Shown here: in pieces, positions 7,407-15,008 of the stretch
How positions within the stretch are numbered: the stretch's first letter is position 1
Layout of the letters: each line of letters opens with the position of its first letter
Assembly (NCBI GenBank): GCA_946480695.1
Contig: CAMLKG010000051.1
Location: 1-16,050 of the forward strand
Origin: an uncultured Cellvibrio sp.
GTDB lineage: Bacteria; Pseudomonadota; Gammaproteobacteria; Pseudomonadales; Cellvibrionaceae
Reading direction: 5' to 3'
DNA length: 16,050 nucleotides
Program-made: the position numbers and the translations under genes
Notes under the pieces: generated by a model
Databases searched by the model: none
What the model was told of the DNA's origin: nothing
What the model saw: only the letters and a program-made list of their open reading frames with translations

Positions 7407-7732
7407 TTTTATTTTGCTGCTTTCACTAATTCGCTAACATTTTTCGCGCACGCAAAACGAAACGATGGCGGATTAATTCCGAACCAAATCTGCAATTACG
7501 CCTCAGCTTGCTAAAGCAAACCTGAATTAAAAATATGTGAGGCATTATGCCTTAGGGCAATAGTGGTGAAGGTAAGGAAGATTAAAAATTTCAAAATGCA
7601 ATTTACCAGCAATACGGTTTTATGCAATGGCATGAAATACCACACCACCCACTACACTAACTTTTACCACACCATGGAGCTCGGATAACAGGAAGATCCG
7701 GCGAAACAGAAATCGAATAATGCAAGGCTAAT
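7407..7732. other. Gap between nsrR and the convergent DUF454 gene, with a possible gene remnant
   Basis: No intact gene is seen. A small hairpin-like AGGCA/TGCCT sequence sits near 7540-7553 without a T-run. Plus-strand frames at 7595-7657 (NAIYQQYGFMQWHEIP) and, one frame over, 7650-7688 (HYTNFYHTMELG then TAA) read together like the C-terminal end of a GNAT acetyltransferase with a frameshift. This is suggestive only. Both flanking genes converge on this gap, yet no strong rho-independent terminator was found. Confidence 0.35.
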
Positions 7733-8212
7733 TTATTCACGGAAAACCTCTGGGTCACTATAAGCACGAAGCTCTTTATAAATCGGTACATCTCGGTACA
7801 GCAAAATATTGTCGACCACTGCGGGCTGCTCATTGGCAGGGGTCGGACGGGTAACAATAAATGTCGCAATGATAATTAGCACTATTGATACCGGGATAAG
7901 TCCCAACAAGGGTAAATTCACCCCGAGTAACATCAGCCAACTCACGAACAACATACCCAACGCTATGCGCTTGGCAGAAGAAGGTATCGCACCCTCGTTG
8001 CGCCATGCGGCCAGTGCATGTAATTGTGGATGCCTCATCAACCAAGCATAAAAGCGGGGCGAACCTTTGCTCAAGGCCCAAATTGCGATGATCCAAAAAG
8101 GTGTAGTCGGCAGAAGCGGGGTCAGGATACCGATCAGCCCTAACATCCATGACAAGACACCTACAACGACATAACTCGCTTGAGCAGACTGCACTAGCCA
8201 ATTCCTAAACAT
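7733..8212 (-). CDS. DUF454 / YbaN-family inner-membrane protein
   Basis: This 159-residue protein has the DUF454 core: VGVLSWMLGLIGILTPLLPT (about 17-36) leading into PFWIIAIWALSKGSPRFYAWL, then a second hydrophobic pair around LGMLFVSWLMLLGVNLPLLG and SIVLIIIATFIV. It therefore likely has four membrane segments with a hydrophilic C-terminal tail. The family (E. coli YbaN) has no established biochemical role. ATG at 8212 has a strong AGGAGAGG ribosome site. It is transcribed divergently from ytfE-norB. The intergenic region holds two NsrR-like operators, and a promoter facing this gene has the same architecture as the nnrS promoter. This points to NO-induced expression, an inference from sites only. 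Confidence 0.88.
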   Translation of the reverse strand: MFRNWLVQSAQASYVVVGVLSWMLGLIGILTPLLPTTPFWIIAIWALSKGSPRFYAWLMRHPQLHALAAWRNEGAIPSSAKRIALGMLFVSWLMLLGVNLPLLGLIPVSIVLIIIATFIVTRPTPANEQPAVVDNILLYRDVPIYKELRAYSDPEVFRE

Positions 8213-8256
8213 ATTGTCCTCTCCTCTTCGATTATTTGACCGAAAATCGCCTTTTA

Positions 8257-8279
8257 AACATGTATTTATTTTACATCTT
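8257..8279. promoter_or_regulatory. NsrR operator 1 in the DUF454-ytfE divergent region
   Basis: This 11-1-11 inverted repeat has left half AACATGTATTT and right half (read on the minus strand) AAGATGTAAAA. The right half is identical to the left half of the nnrS operator, and the stretch TTTAAAGATGTAAAATA is shared with the nnrS upstream region. It covers the putative -10 of the DUF454 promoter and the -35 of the ytfE promoter. Confidence 0.78.
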
Positions 8280-8297
8280 TAAAAGATGTATTTACAA
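8268..8297 (-). promoter_or_regulatory. Putative DUF454 promoter (minus strand)
   Basis: On the minus strand, TTGTAA (8292-8297) and TAAAAT (8268-8273) are separated by 18 bases, exactly the spacing and hexamers seen at the nnrS promoter. It overlaps the ytfE promoter on the other strand almost completely, so the two transcripts would start from one shared control block. Confidence 0.5.
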
Positions 8298-8298
8298 T
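8270..8298 (+). promoter_or_regulatory. Putative ytfE-norB promoter
   Basis: TTTACA (8270-8275) and TACAAT (8293-8298) are separated by 17 bases, a good sigma-70-type promoter about 65 bases upstream of the ytfE start. The -35 lies in NsrR operator 1 and the -10 in operator 2, so repressor bound at either site would block polymerase. Confidence 0.55.
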
Positions 8299-8305
8299 GA
8301 ATCTT
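8283..8305. promoter_or_regulatory. NsrR operator 2 in the DUF454-ytfE divergent region
   Basis: The left half AAGATGTATTT matches the NsrR half-site consensus fully. The right half, read on the minus strand, is AAGATTCATTG, a weaker match. Its centre is 26 bases from that of operator 1, so two dimers would lie close together. The facing outer halves of the two operators also create a perfect palindrome, ACATCTTT-A-AAAGATGT, at 8273-8289. Confidence 0.65.
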
Positions 8306-8363
8306 AAGAAACGCACCGATTCTTTGGTGCTTTCATACCAGATCCGCAACCGGAGATAAGCAC

Positions 8364-9044
8364 ATGACGATCCTAGACCAAAGTCTCGGCCAACTTGCCC
8401 GGAGTATTCCCGGCGCTACGGCCGTTTTTCATAAATACCAATTGGATTTTTGCTGTGGCGGTAAACACAGCCTGCGGGAGGCAGCTGCAGCGCGCGCAAT
8501 GGACGCCGAATCGCTGGCAGCGGAACTGCAAGCCCTTGCGCCTGCATCAGAAAGCCGGGACTGGAGCACTTTGTCCGACGTGGAATTGATTGAACATATC
8601 CTTACGCGTTACCACGACGTCCACCGGCAACAACTGCCGGAACTGATTCGTCTGGCTCAACGCGTGGAGCTAGTTCATGGCGGGCACACAGAATGCCCCG
8701 CAGGGCTAGCTGCGCATTTGGAAGCTATGCACCAGGAACTGGAACACCACATGAGAAAAGAAGAGCAAATCCTCTTCCCTATGATCAGTCGGGATATGAA
8801 GGGTATGGCCCTACAACCGATTGCAATGATGCGCCACGAACATGATGACCATGGTGAGTCCTTGGCCAAGATTTCGCGACTCACCCGCGGCATAAATTTG
8901 CCCAAAGGCGCTTGCAATACATGGCGTGCGTTGTATCTGGGATTGGCCGTGTTACAAACCGATTTAATGGACCACATCCATTTGGAAAACAACATTCTAT
9001 TTGATCGTATCGACGGCCAACTCGGGAGCATGCACCATGGCTGA
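8364..9044 (+). CDS. ytfE: Iron-sulfur cluster repair di-iron protein YtfE (RIC/ScdA)
   Basis: YtfE/RIC is a cytoplasmic di-iron protein that helps rebuild Fe-S clusters damaged by NO or oxidants. The 226 residues show the N-terminal ScdA/DUF542 domain, with PGATAVFHKYQLDFCCGGKH and the Cys pair C30-C31. A hemerythrin-like four-helix domain follows, with iron-ligand type motifs: EHILTRYHDVHRQQL, HLEAMHQELEHHMRKEEQILFP, MRHEHDDHGE and DHIHLENNILF. ATG at 8364 follows GGAGATA. The gene's last eight bases overlap the norB start, indicating translational coupling. Two NsrR-like operators cover its promoter. Names in use are ytfE, ric, dnrN and scdA. Confidence 0.95.
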   Translation: MTILDQSLGQLARSIPGATAVFHKYQLDFCCGGKHSLREAAAARAMDAESLAAELQALAPASESRDWSTLSDVELIEHILTRYHDVHRQQLPELIRLAQRVELVHGGHTECPAGLAAHLEAMHQELEHHMRKEEQILFPMISRDMKGMALQPIAMMRHEHDDHGESLAKISRLTRGINLPKGACNTWRALYLGLAVLQTDLMDHIHLENNILFDRIDGQLGSMHHG

Positions 9045-11367
9045 ATATCGCAAACTCTGGTGGCTGTTAATTGCCATCCTTATGATTACTTTTTCAATCC
9101 TGGGCTACTTCGGCCGCGAAGTTTACCGGCAGGCACCTCCCATTCCAGGGCAGGTGATAAGCGACAGCGGTGATGTGTTGATGACCCACGATAGCATCCT
9201 TGATGGCCAGACCGCCTGGCAATCTGTGGGCGGTATGCAACTGGGCTCGATTTGGGGACATGGTGCTTATCAAGCCCCCGACTGGACAGCCGACTGGCTG
9301 CACCGCGAATTAATGGCATGGCTTGATGTGGCGGCGCTGGATACCTTCGCCAAACCCTACGCTGAATTGGATGGAGCGCAACAGCACTCCTTGCAATTCG
9401 ATTTGAAAGTCGATTACCGAAGCAATCGCTATAACCCCGAAACTGATACTCTAATTGTGAGTGATCGGCGCGCACAAGCCATTAAGAAAACCGCTGTATA
9501 TTACGCGAGTTTGTTCAGTGCTGAACCTGAGCTGCGCAGCACCCGCGTCAGTTATGCGATGAAAGAAAATACCCTGCCAGATAGGGAACGCCGTGATCGT
9601 TTAACTGAGTTTTTCTTCTGGACAGCGTGGGCGGCGGCCACTGAGCGGCCCGATAGTGAGGCCACTTACACCAACAACTGGCCCCATGAGCCGCTAATTG
9701 ATAACACGCCTACCGCCGAAAACATTATCTGGTCGATTACGAGTGTGGTCCTCTTGATTGCGGGTGTTGGAGGATTGATTTGGTCCTGGGCATTCCTGCG
9801 CAAGGAAGATGAACATGAACCTGCAGCCCCCGCAAAAGACCCTATTTCACTAGTGTCCCTCACTCCTTCGCAACGCGCGCTCGGTAAATATCTATTCCTT
9901 GTAGTGGCCCTGTTCTGCTTCCAGGTGATGCTAGGTGGTTTTACTGCCCATTACACCGTTGAAGGGCAGGAGTTTTATGGTATAGACGTATCACAGTGGT
10001 TCCCTTATTCATTGACTCGCACCTGGCACATCCAATCGGCCTTATTTTGGATTGCCACTGGTTTCTTGGCAGCGGGTTTGTTCCTTGCACCAATCATCAA
10101 TGGAGGTAAAGATCCGAAATTCCAGAAGCTTGGTGTGGATATCCTATTTTGGGCACTGGTTGCGGTCGTTGTTGGTTCTTTTATTGGTAACTATCTTGCG
10201 ATTGCCCACATCATGCCGGCAAATCTGAACTTCTGGCTAGGTCACCAGGGTTATGAATACGTTGACCTCGGGCGCATCTGGCAGATCGGAAAATTCATTG
10301 GCATCGTGTTATGGCTGGTGTTGATGTTGCGCGGCATCATACCCGCATTATACAAACCTGGAGATAAGAACTTGCTGGCATTGCTAACCGCGTCGGTAGT
10401 GGCTATCGGCTTGTTCTATGGTGCAGGCTTCTTCTACGGCGAACGCACCGTCTTGTCTGTCATGGAGTATTGGCGCTGGTGGATAGTACACCTATGGGTA
10501 GAAGGTTTCTTTGAAGTCTTTGCAACTGCGGCGCTGTCATTCATCTTTTGCAGCATGGGTCTCGTATCGCGCACAATGGCGACTGCAGCGAGTCTGGCTT
10601 CTGCTTCACTGTTTATGTTAGGCGGCATTCCCGGTACGTTCCACCATTTGTATTTTGCGGGGACAACTACCCCCGTGATGGCCGTGGGCGCAACCTTTAG
10701 TGCTTTGGAAGTGGTGCCACTGGTCGTACTCGGATATGAAGCTTGGGAAAATTGGCGTTTGAAAAACCGCGCTGCATGGATGCAACACATAAAATGGCCA
10801 CTGCTGTTTTTCGTTGCCGTGGCATTCTGGAATATGTTGGGCGCGGGTGTGCTGGGATTTATGATCAACCCACCGGTAGCGCTGTATTACATTCAGGGGC
10901 TTAACACCACACCAGTACATGCACACGCCGCGCTCTTCGGTGTCTATGGATTCCTAGCTCTTGGATTCACCTTGCTAGTACTGCGCTACATTCGCCCCGA
11001 CTTCGTGTTTAACGAACGTTTAATGAAAATTGCATTCTGGTGGTTGAATGGGGGCTTGGTATTGATGATCTTTACCAGCCTGTTGCCCATCGGGGTAATC
11101 CAGTTTTACGCAAGTGTTTCAGAGGGTATGTGGTATGCACGTAGCGAAGAGTTTATGCAACAAGACATACTCCAAACCTTGCGCTGGGTGCGTACTTTTG
11201 GGGACGTCGTGTTTATTATCGGCGCTTTGGCTGTGAGCTGGCAGGTGGTGTTAGGCGTGTTTGATCGCAAAAGATCCACCCGTGTCCTGGTTACCAATCT
11301 GCTAAAAGAGCCAGTACCAACCGAAAAGGTATGCTGCGGTAGCTGTGGCGGTAGGGAACAGCCTTAA
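9037..11367 (+). CDS. norB: Quinol-dependent nitric oxide reductase (qNor, NorB/NorZ)
   Basis: qNor reduces two NO to N2O at the inner membrane with electrons from quinol. From ATG 9037 (MAEYRKLWWLLIAILM) the product has 776 residues, close to other qNors (about 750-760). An N-terminal anchor and a periplasmic region resembling NorC but lacking a CxxCH haem motif (about 30-240) are fused to the NorB core with many membrane segments. By family analogy the metal ligands are His331 (RTWHIQSALFW, low-spin haem), His485, His536 and His537 for the non-haem iron (VHLWVEGFFE, TFHHLYF), and His628 and His630 (VHAHAALFG) for the two haems. Glu489 and Glu493 are the active-site-region acids. The ATG lies inside the end of ytfE (8-base overlap) with CGGGAG upstream. 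The C-terminus carries a cysteine cluster, EKVCCGSCGGREQP. Confidence 0.96.
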   Translation: MAEYRKLWWLLIAILMITFSILGYFGREVYRQAPPIPGQVISDSGDVLMTHDSILDGQTAWQSVGGMQLGSIWGHGAYQAPDWTADWLHRELMAWLDVAALDTFAKPYAELDGAQQHSLQFDLKVDYRSNRYNPETDTLIVSDRRAQAIKKTAVYYASLFSAEPELRSTRVSYAMKENTLPDRERRDRLTEFFFWTAWAAATERPDSEATYTNNWPHEPLIDNTPTAENIIWSITSVVLLIAGVGGLIWSWAFLRKEDEHEPAAPAKDPISLVSLTPSQRALGKYLFLVVALFCFQVMLGGFTAHYTVEGQEFYGIDVSQWFPYSLTRTWHIQSALFWIATGFLAAGLFLAPIINGGKDPKFQKLGVDILFWALVAVVVGSFIGNYLAIAHIMPANLNFWLGHQGYEYVDLGRIWQIGKFIGIVLWLVLMLRGIIPALYKPGDKNLLALLTASVVAIGLFYGAGFFYGERTVLSVMEYWRWWIVHLWVEGFFEVFATAALSFIFCSMGLVSRTMATAASLASASLFMLGGIPGTFHHLYFAGTTTPVMAVGATFSALEVVPLVVLGYEAWENWRLKNRAAWMQHIKWPLLFFVAVAFWNMLGAGVLGFMINPPVALYYIQGLNTTPVHAHAALFGVYGFLALGFTLLVLRYIRPDFVFNERLMKIAFWWLNGGLVLMIFTSLLPIGVIQFYASVSEGMWYARSEEFMQQDILQTLRWVRTFGDVVFIIGALAVSWQVVLGVFDRKRSTRVLVTNLLKEPVPTEKVCCGSCGGREQP

Positions 11368-11412
11368 GACGTTACCGTAATTTCGGACTCATCATCTATG
11401 GTTCAAATTAAC

Positions 11413-11438
11413 GAAGGCTGCGCAACCGTGTAGCCTTC
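11413..11438 (+). terminator. Weak hairpin downstream of norB
   Basis: GAAGGCT (11413-11419) and AGCCTTC (11432-11438) form a perfect 7-bp stem with a 12-base loop, 45 bases after the norB stop. No T-run follows, so it is at best a weak or transcript-stabilising structure. Confidence 0.3.
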
Positions 11439-11448
11439 AAATACCTGG

Positions 11449-11478
11449 TGGGCTTCCCAGATTTAACCAGAGATTTTC
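11449..11478 (+). repeat. Left terminal inverted repeat of the IS3-family remnant
   Basis: It begins TGGGCTTCCCAGATTTAACC and pairs with the right end at 12198-12227. The best-conserved block is AGATTT at positions 11-16 of the repeat. Confidence 0.65.
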
Positions 11479-11508
11479 CTCATCATCTAACTCCAAGATG
11501 AGGTGTCT

Positions 11509-12212
11509 ATGTCAGGGAAGCGATTTACCGAAGAATTCAAGAAAGAAGCCATCAAACAAATTACCGAGCGAGGCTATTCCGTTGCGGAAGTTGCCGAACG
11601 GCTCGGAACCACCACTCACAACCTGTATGCCCGGCTCAAGAATATAACGAACCGCAACCCCGCCAAGGTCGCGACGAATTTGTTGAATCGAAATTTCAAG
11701 CCCTGACGCGCCAAATGTTTCGTGGGTGGGTGACCTTACTTACGTGCGAACTTACAAAGGATTTTTGTATGTGGCGACGGCAATGGATTTATTCTCACGG
11801 CGCATTGTTGGTTGGTTATGGGTAAACATATTGACCGTCACTTGATGATTGATGCACTGCTAATGGCGAAGCTACGGCGTCAGCCAAGAGATGCTGTGCT
11901 CATCCACAGTGATCAAGGCAGCCAATACGGAAGTCACGATTACACGGCTTTTATGGAAGCTAACAATTTCATTCCTTCCATGAGCCGCCGAGGAAACTGT
12001 CATGACAACGCGGTAGCTGAAAGTTTTTTTGCAACATTTAAGAAGCGCGTAATACGCAGAAAGATTTACAGCATAAGGGAAGAAGCCAAACCAGAAATAT
12101 TTAATTTATTGAGATGTTCTTCAATCCGGTCAAACATTACTCCCATAACAGCGAATTATCTCCCGTTAAATACGAAGAGGCGTTTTTTCAGAGTCTAGAA
12201 AGTGTCCAGTAA
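11509..12212 (+). pseudogene. IS3-family transposase remnant (OrfA start fused to OrfB end, frameshifted)
   Basis: ATG 11509 (MSGKRFTEEFKKEAIKQITE) is preceded by GATGAGG and encodes the OrfA helix-turn-helix (YSVAEVAERLGTTTHNLYARL). After about 45 codons it jumps into OrfB sequence (TNLLNRNF), so the end of OrfA and roughly the first third or more of OrfB are deleted. A frameshift near 11702 leads to PDAPNVSWVGDLTYVRTYKG, another near 11812 to MGKHIDRHLMIDALLMA, and a third near 12105 to FNPVKHYSHNSELSPVKYEE, ending TAA 12210-12212. The catalytic Asp (GDLTYV), Asp (HSDQGSQY) and Glu (NAVAESFF) codons all survive, but the frameshifts and deletion make it inactive. Confidence 0.85.
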
Positions 12213-12227
12213 AATCTAGGCAGTCCA
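12198..12227 (-). repeat. Right terminal inverted repeat of the IS3-family remnant
   Basis: Read on the minus strand it begins TGGACTGCCTAGATTTTACT. It overlaps the last codons of OrfB, as is common in IS3-family elements. Confidence 0.65.
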
Positions 12228-12296
12228 CGGGTTCGAAATCATGAGCTGTGTGCTGTACCGATAGTGAACTCGGGTATTAACCCACATTAATGTGTT

Positions 12297-14414
12297 TTAC
12301 AAATCCATTTTCCAGCCGAGCGTTATTACCCGTCCGCGCCCCGATACATAATTGTCATCGGTAGTGGCCGGATAAGATTGCGAGAAGTAAGTGATATATT
12401 CTTCAGCGAATAGATTCTGGATACCAAGCGTCAATTTACCTGTCGATAAAGCATCGTAAGTCATGATGAGATCTACCAACTCGTAACCCTCGAAATTATG
12501 CTGTGGCAAACCACCATCAAAATCGCGATCCAATAATTTTGAATATTGCAAGCGTGCATCGAGCTGCTGTGTAAGCGCGCCCTCTACAAAACTGTTCCAA
12601 CGGTTAGCGGTAATATTACGGCCGTCCAAATCTTTATCCACTTGGCCATCGGCGTCGGAATCGTAGCGGCCATCAAGGTTGCTGTATGCGGTACCTATTT
12701 TCAGCCCGGATGAAAATTGATAGCTGGTAGTAATTTCCCAGCCTTCTATCTCGGTTTTTTCGCGGCGAATTTGGCCTGCACCATTGACTACTTGTATACG
12801 TGAGCCCAAATCCGAATCAGACCAAAAGTAACTGGCATCCACTGCAAAACCAGCGATTTTGTAATTAACGCCAGTTTCGACGTTATCGGCAATCACTGGT
12901 TGTAAATCCACTAACGAATCCACGGTTTGATTAGGCGTATTTACCGCCCGCAAAATTAAACCGGCATCAGGCATAGTGAAGCCCTGGGTGTAAGAGGAAA
13001 ACAACGTAACTTGTTCATTTACGTCATAAACGAGCCCGAAGTTGCCCAGTGTTTTTTCAAAACTTGGGGTGCCGCCGCTGACAAAAGTGGATTTGGCACT
13101 GGCGATAGTAGTGAAATCCGGCACGTCCAATTCAACATGTTCATTGCGTACACCAGCAGAAATACGCAGTTTATCGCCCACTAGCGATTGTTCCAGCTGT
13201 AAAAGGCCTGCCCAGCCTCGATAGATCATTTCCGGCACCCACACTCGCCCGGTCTGCGCTAACTCCTGCAAGGTTTTATCTTGCAAGTAATCCAGGCCGG
13301 CTACCAGCTGTAACCCTGGCCAGAGAGAATCTTCTTTGCTGTATGTGAGTTTTGCACCAAATTTTTCTGAGTTCAACGCAGATTGTTCTACCAGTGTTCC
13401 AATCGGAGCAATCGCAGCATCCTGCAATGCAGCGAAAATCCCTGCGCCGTAGAGGGCATAAAAATCATAATAAAAAGCCTGCGCGTTTAGATTACCGCCA
13501 TAAAGATTTTTTTCAGTAAAAGTGACGGCGATATTGCTGGCTTCGTTATAGGTTGGCTCGGCTGGTGGCGCACCTTCGATTGATGTGGCAGGGATGCCAT
13601 TTCCGATATCACCGGCAATGCCAACATAATCCCCATCACCCGCTAATTTAAAATAATTTCCGGTGACTTCAAGGCGGCGCTCATCACTAAAGTCGTAGCC
13701 GAATTTAGTGAACACGTTTTTAGTTTTGCTATCCATGGTATCGCCTTGGGTTGTGTCTGCACCCACAGGGTTACCATAACCGTCGTAATATAAATCCTGT
13801 GCGTCAAAGGTGGCTCCGATGACAACATCCGCCGCGCCGGATTTTTTACCCAGAATGCCGGTGGTACGATAATGCAAGCCGTCACTTTCAAAATTATCGC
13901 TTTCCAATTCGACACCAACGCGCTGCAAAAAATTACCGTCGCCAGGTGCGCTGATAGTCACATAGTTAATGACTCCGCCAGTGGCTCCTACACCCTGAAT
14001 CGCATTGGCACCATAAAGGATCTCTACCCGTTCCACGAATTCCGAATCAATAGTGAAACCACTGCGTTCACCATTGCGCAGCGGGGTGGATTGGGGAATG
14101 CTATCTACCATATAAAGCGGTGTTCTACCGCGCAGAGTGACGCCCGTTGTAGTCATCTTCTGACGGCTGGGCGTGAGGCTCGGAACTGAAAAGCTCAAGC
14201 TGTCCAGCAGACTCGAGCTAACAGCGAGCTGTTGTTCAATTGCCTCACGATCCAAAAGCTTAACGGTATTTGGGATGGATGAAACGGTGCGGTTGGTACG
14301 TGTGGCCGTAACTACCAGTTCTTCAATATCGGTTTGTGCGAGAGTGTTGATAGATAGGCTGGTGATGATTACTGCGAGTTTTGCTTGTAAAAGGCGGTGA
14401 TTCGTTAAAGCCAT
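12297..14414 (-). CDS. TonB-dependent siderophore receptor, IutA-like
   Basis: This is an outer-membrane receptor for active uptake of a ferric chelate, driven by TonB-ExbB-ExbD. ATG at 14414 gives 705 residues. An in-frame TTG at 14435 is less likely because GGAA sits just upstream of the ATG. A signal peptide (MALTNHRLLQAKLAVIITSL, ending near INTLAQ) precedes the TonB box IEELVVTATR. The plug domain contains TLRGRTPLYMVDSIPQ, VERVEILYGANAIQGVGATG and GGVINYVT. The beta-barrel ends in an aromatic/hydrophobic pattern with LGIQNLFAEEYITYF and VITLGWKMDL. Block order resembles the aerobactin receptor IutA, including the RTNRTVSSIP start, but the true ligand cannot be read from sequence. A Fur box over the promoter supports an iron role. 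Confidence 0.88.
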   Translation of the reverse strand: MALTNHRLLQAKLAVIITSLSINTLAQTDIEELVVTATRTNRTVSSIPNTVKLLDREAIEQQLAVSSSLLDSLSFSVPSLTPSRQKMTTTGVTLRGRTPLYMVDSIPQSTPLRNGERSGFTIDSEFVERVEILYGANAIQGVGATGGVINYVTISAPGDGNFLQRVGVELESDNFESDGLHYRTTGILGKKSGAADVVIGATFDAQDLYYDGYGNPVGADTTQGDTMDSKTKNVFTKFGYDFSDERRLEVTGNYFKLAGDGDYVGIAGDIGNGIPATSIEGAPPAEPTYNEASNIAVTFTEKNLYGGNLNAQAFYYDFYALYGAGIFAALQDAAIAPIGTLVEQSALNSEKFGAKLTYSKEDSLWPGLQLVAGLDYLQDKTLQELAQTGRVWVPEMIYRGWAGLLQLEQSLVGDKLRISAGVRNEHVELDVPDFTTIASAKSTFVSGGTPSFEKTLGNFGLVYDVNEQVTLFSSYTQGFTMPDAGLILRAVNTPNQTVDSLVDLQPVIADNVETGVNYKIAGFAVDASYFWSDSDLGSRIQVVNGAGQIRREKTEIEGWEITTSYQFSSGLKIGTAYSNLDGRYDSDADGQVDKDLDGRNITANRWNSFVEGALTQQLDARLQYSKLLDRDFDGGLPQHNFEGYELVDLIMTYDALSTGKLTLGIQNLFAEEYITYFSQSYPATTDDNYVSGRGRVITLGWKMDL

Positions 14415-14475
14415 TTGTTCCGGGATCCCAATCAATAGCTGATTTTCGGTAAATTATTGACATAATATTTCAATT

Positions 14476-14494
14476 GATATTGATTATCATTATA
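14476..14494. promoter_or_regulatory. Fur box upstream of the TonB-dependent receptor
   Basis: GATATTGATTATCATTATA matches the 19-bp Fur consensus (GATAATGATAATCATTATC) at 16 of 19 positions. It overlaps the receptor promoter's -10, so iron-bound Fur would repress it. Confidence 0.8.
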
Positions 14495-14517
14495 AATTTA
14501 TAGGTGTGTGAAATCAA
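14489..14517 (-). promoter_or_regulatory. Putative promoter of the TonB-dependent receptor (minus strand)
   Basis: On the minus strand, TTGATT (14512-14517) and a perfect TATAAT (14489-14494) are separated by 17 bases. The start site would lie about 70 bases upstream of the ATG at 14414, and the -10 is inside the Fur box. Confidence 0.6.
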
Positions 14518-14787
14518 GCGCCATTAACTAGCGCAACCTGCTATTGGTCTACATCTATGAAACCCGCCCGCCGCCAACAAACCACAGTTCCCTCCCTTGC
14601 CTCGGGTATAGCTATTCCAATGTTTCGAAGACTGTGAGCGCACCGAAGGCAAGCGTAGCTTATTCGTCCTATACTTCTTGGCAGCCGCAGTTATCCTTCG
14701 GTTAAAAACAGGGGTTGCTGCGGTTACCGGGAACAGCTTTCAACGCGACATTCATTGCAAGAATGACCAACCTGAAGGAGTACACAT
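14518..14787. other. Upstream region of the dodecin gene group
   Basis: No gene or clear sigma-70 promoter is recognised. A short ATG frame at about 14557 is arginine/proline-rich and looks like chance. A 6-bp CCGCAG/CTGCGG stem flanks an A-rich loop around 14690-14730. Promoter elements for the downstream genes are presumably here but cannot be assigned by eye. Confidence 0.3.
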
Positions 14788-14988
14788 ATGTCCATCGCAC
14801 GCATCACCGAAGTAAAGTCTTCGTCCACCATCAGTTTCGATGACGCCATCAAGGTCGGCATCGAGCGCGCCGCAAAGACCATCGAGAACATTAAGGGGGC
14901 CTGGATTGCGGATCAGGAGATCGCAATAGAAGACGGGAAAATCACCGAATATCGGGTGCTCATGAAAATCACTTTCATTCTGAAATAA
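14788..14988 (+). CDS. Dodecin family flavin-binding protein
   Basis: Dodecins are small proteins that assemble into hollow dodecamers and bind flavins, acting as flavin buffers or stores in the cytoplasm. The 66-residue product has the family layout: strand (ARITEVKSSS), the helix SFDDAIKVGIERAAKTIENI, then GAWIADQEIAIEDGKITEYR and a final strand VLMKITFIL. The Trp39 in GAWIADQ and the EDGKI turn are typical. ATG at 14788 has a near-ideal AAGGAG ribosome site. It is 20 bases upstream of the LysM/Kbp gene and probably co-transcribed with it. Confidence 0.9.
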   Translation: MSIARITEVKSSSTISFDDAIKVGIERAAKTIENIKGAWIADQEIAIEDGKITEYRVLMKITFILK

Positions 14989-15008
14989 ACACTACAGGGA
15001 GAAGCAAA

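Larger units (their letters stand above)
11449..12227 (+). mobile_element. Defective IS3-family insertion sequence
   Basis: The element is bounded by imperfect inverted repeats matching at 22 of 30 positions (11449-11478 and the complement of 12198-12227, beginning TGGGCTTCCC and TGGACTGCCT). At 779 bp it is well below the ~1.2-1.4 kb of intact IS3-family elements. Inside are the start of OrfA and the second half of OrfB with frameshifts. No clear target-site duplication is seen at the edges. It lies between norB and the convergent TonB-dependent receptor gene, where it disrupts neither. Confidence 0.8.

Noticed and set aside
9086..9475. 129-codon minus-strand open frame within norB
   Set aside because: It is a shadow of the unmistakable qNor coding frame, with no start signal or recognisable family.
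12272..12294. Adjacent small palindromes (GGGTATTAACCC and CACATTAATGTG) as a terminator for the receptor gene
   Set aside because: The stems are short and AT-rich, and on the receptor's strand no T-run follows, so the call is not supportable.
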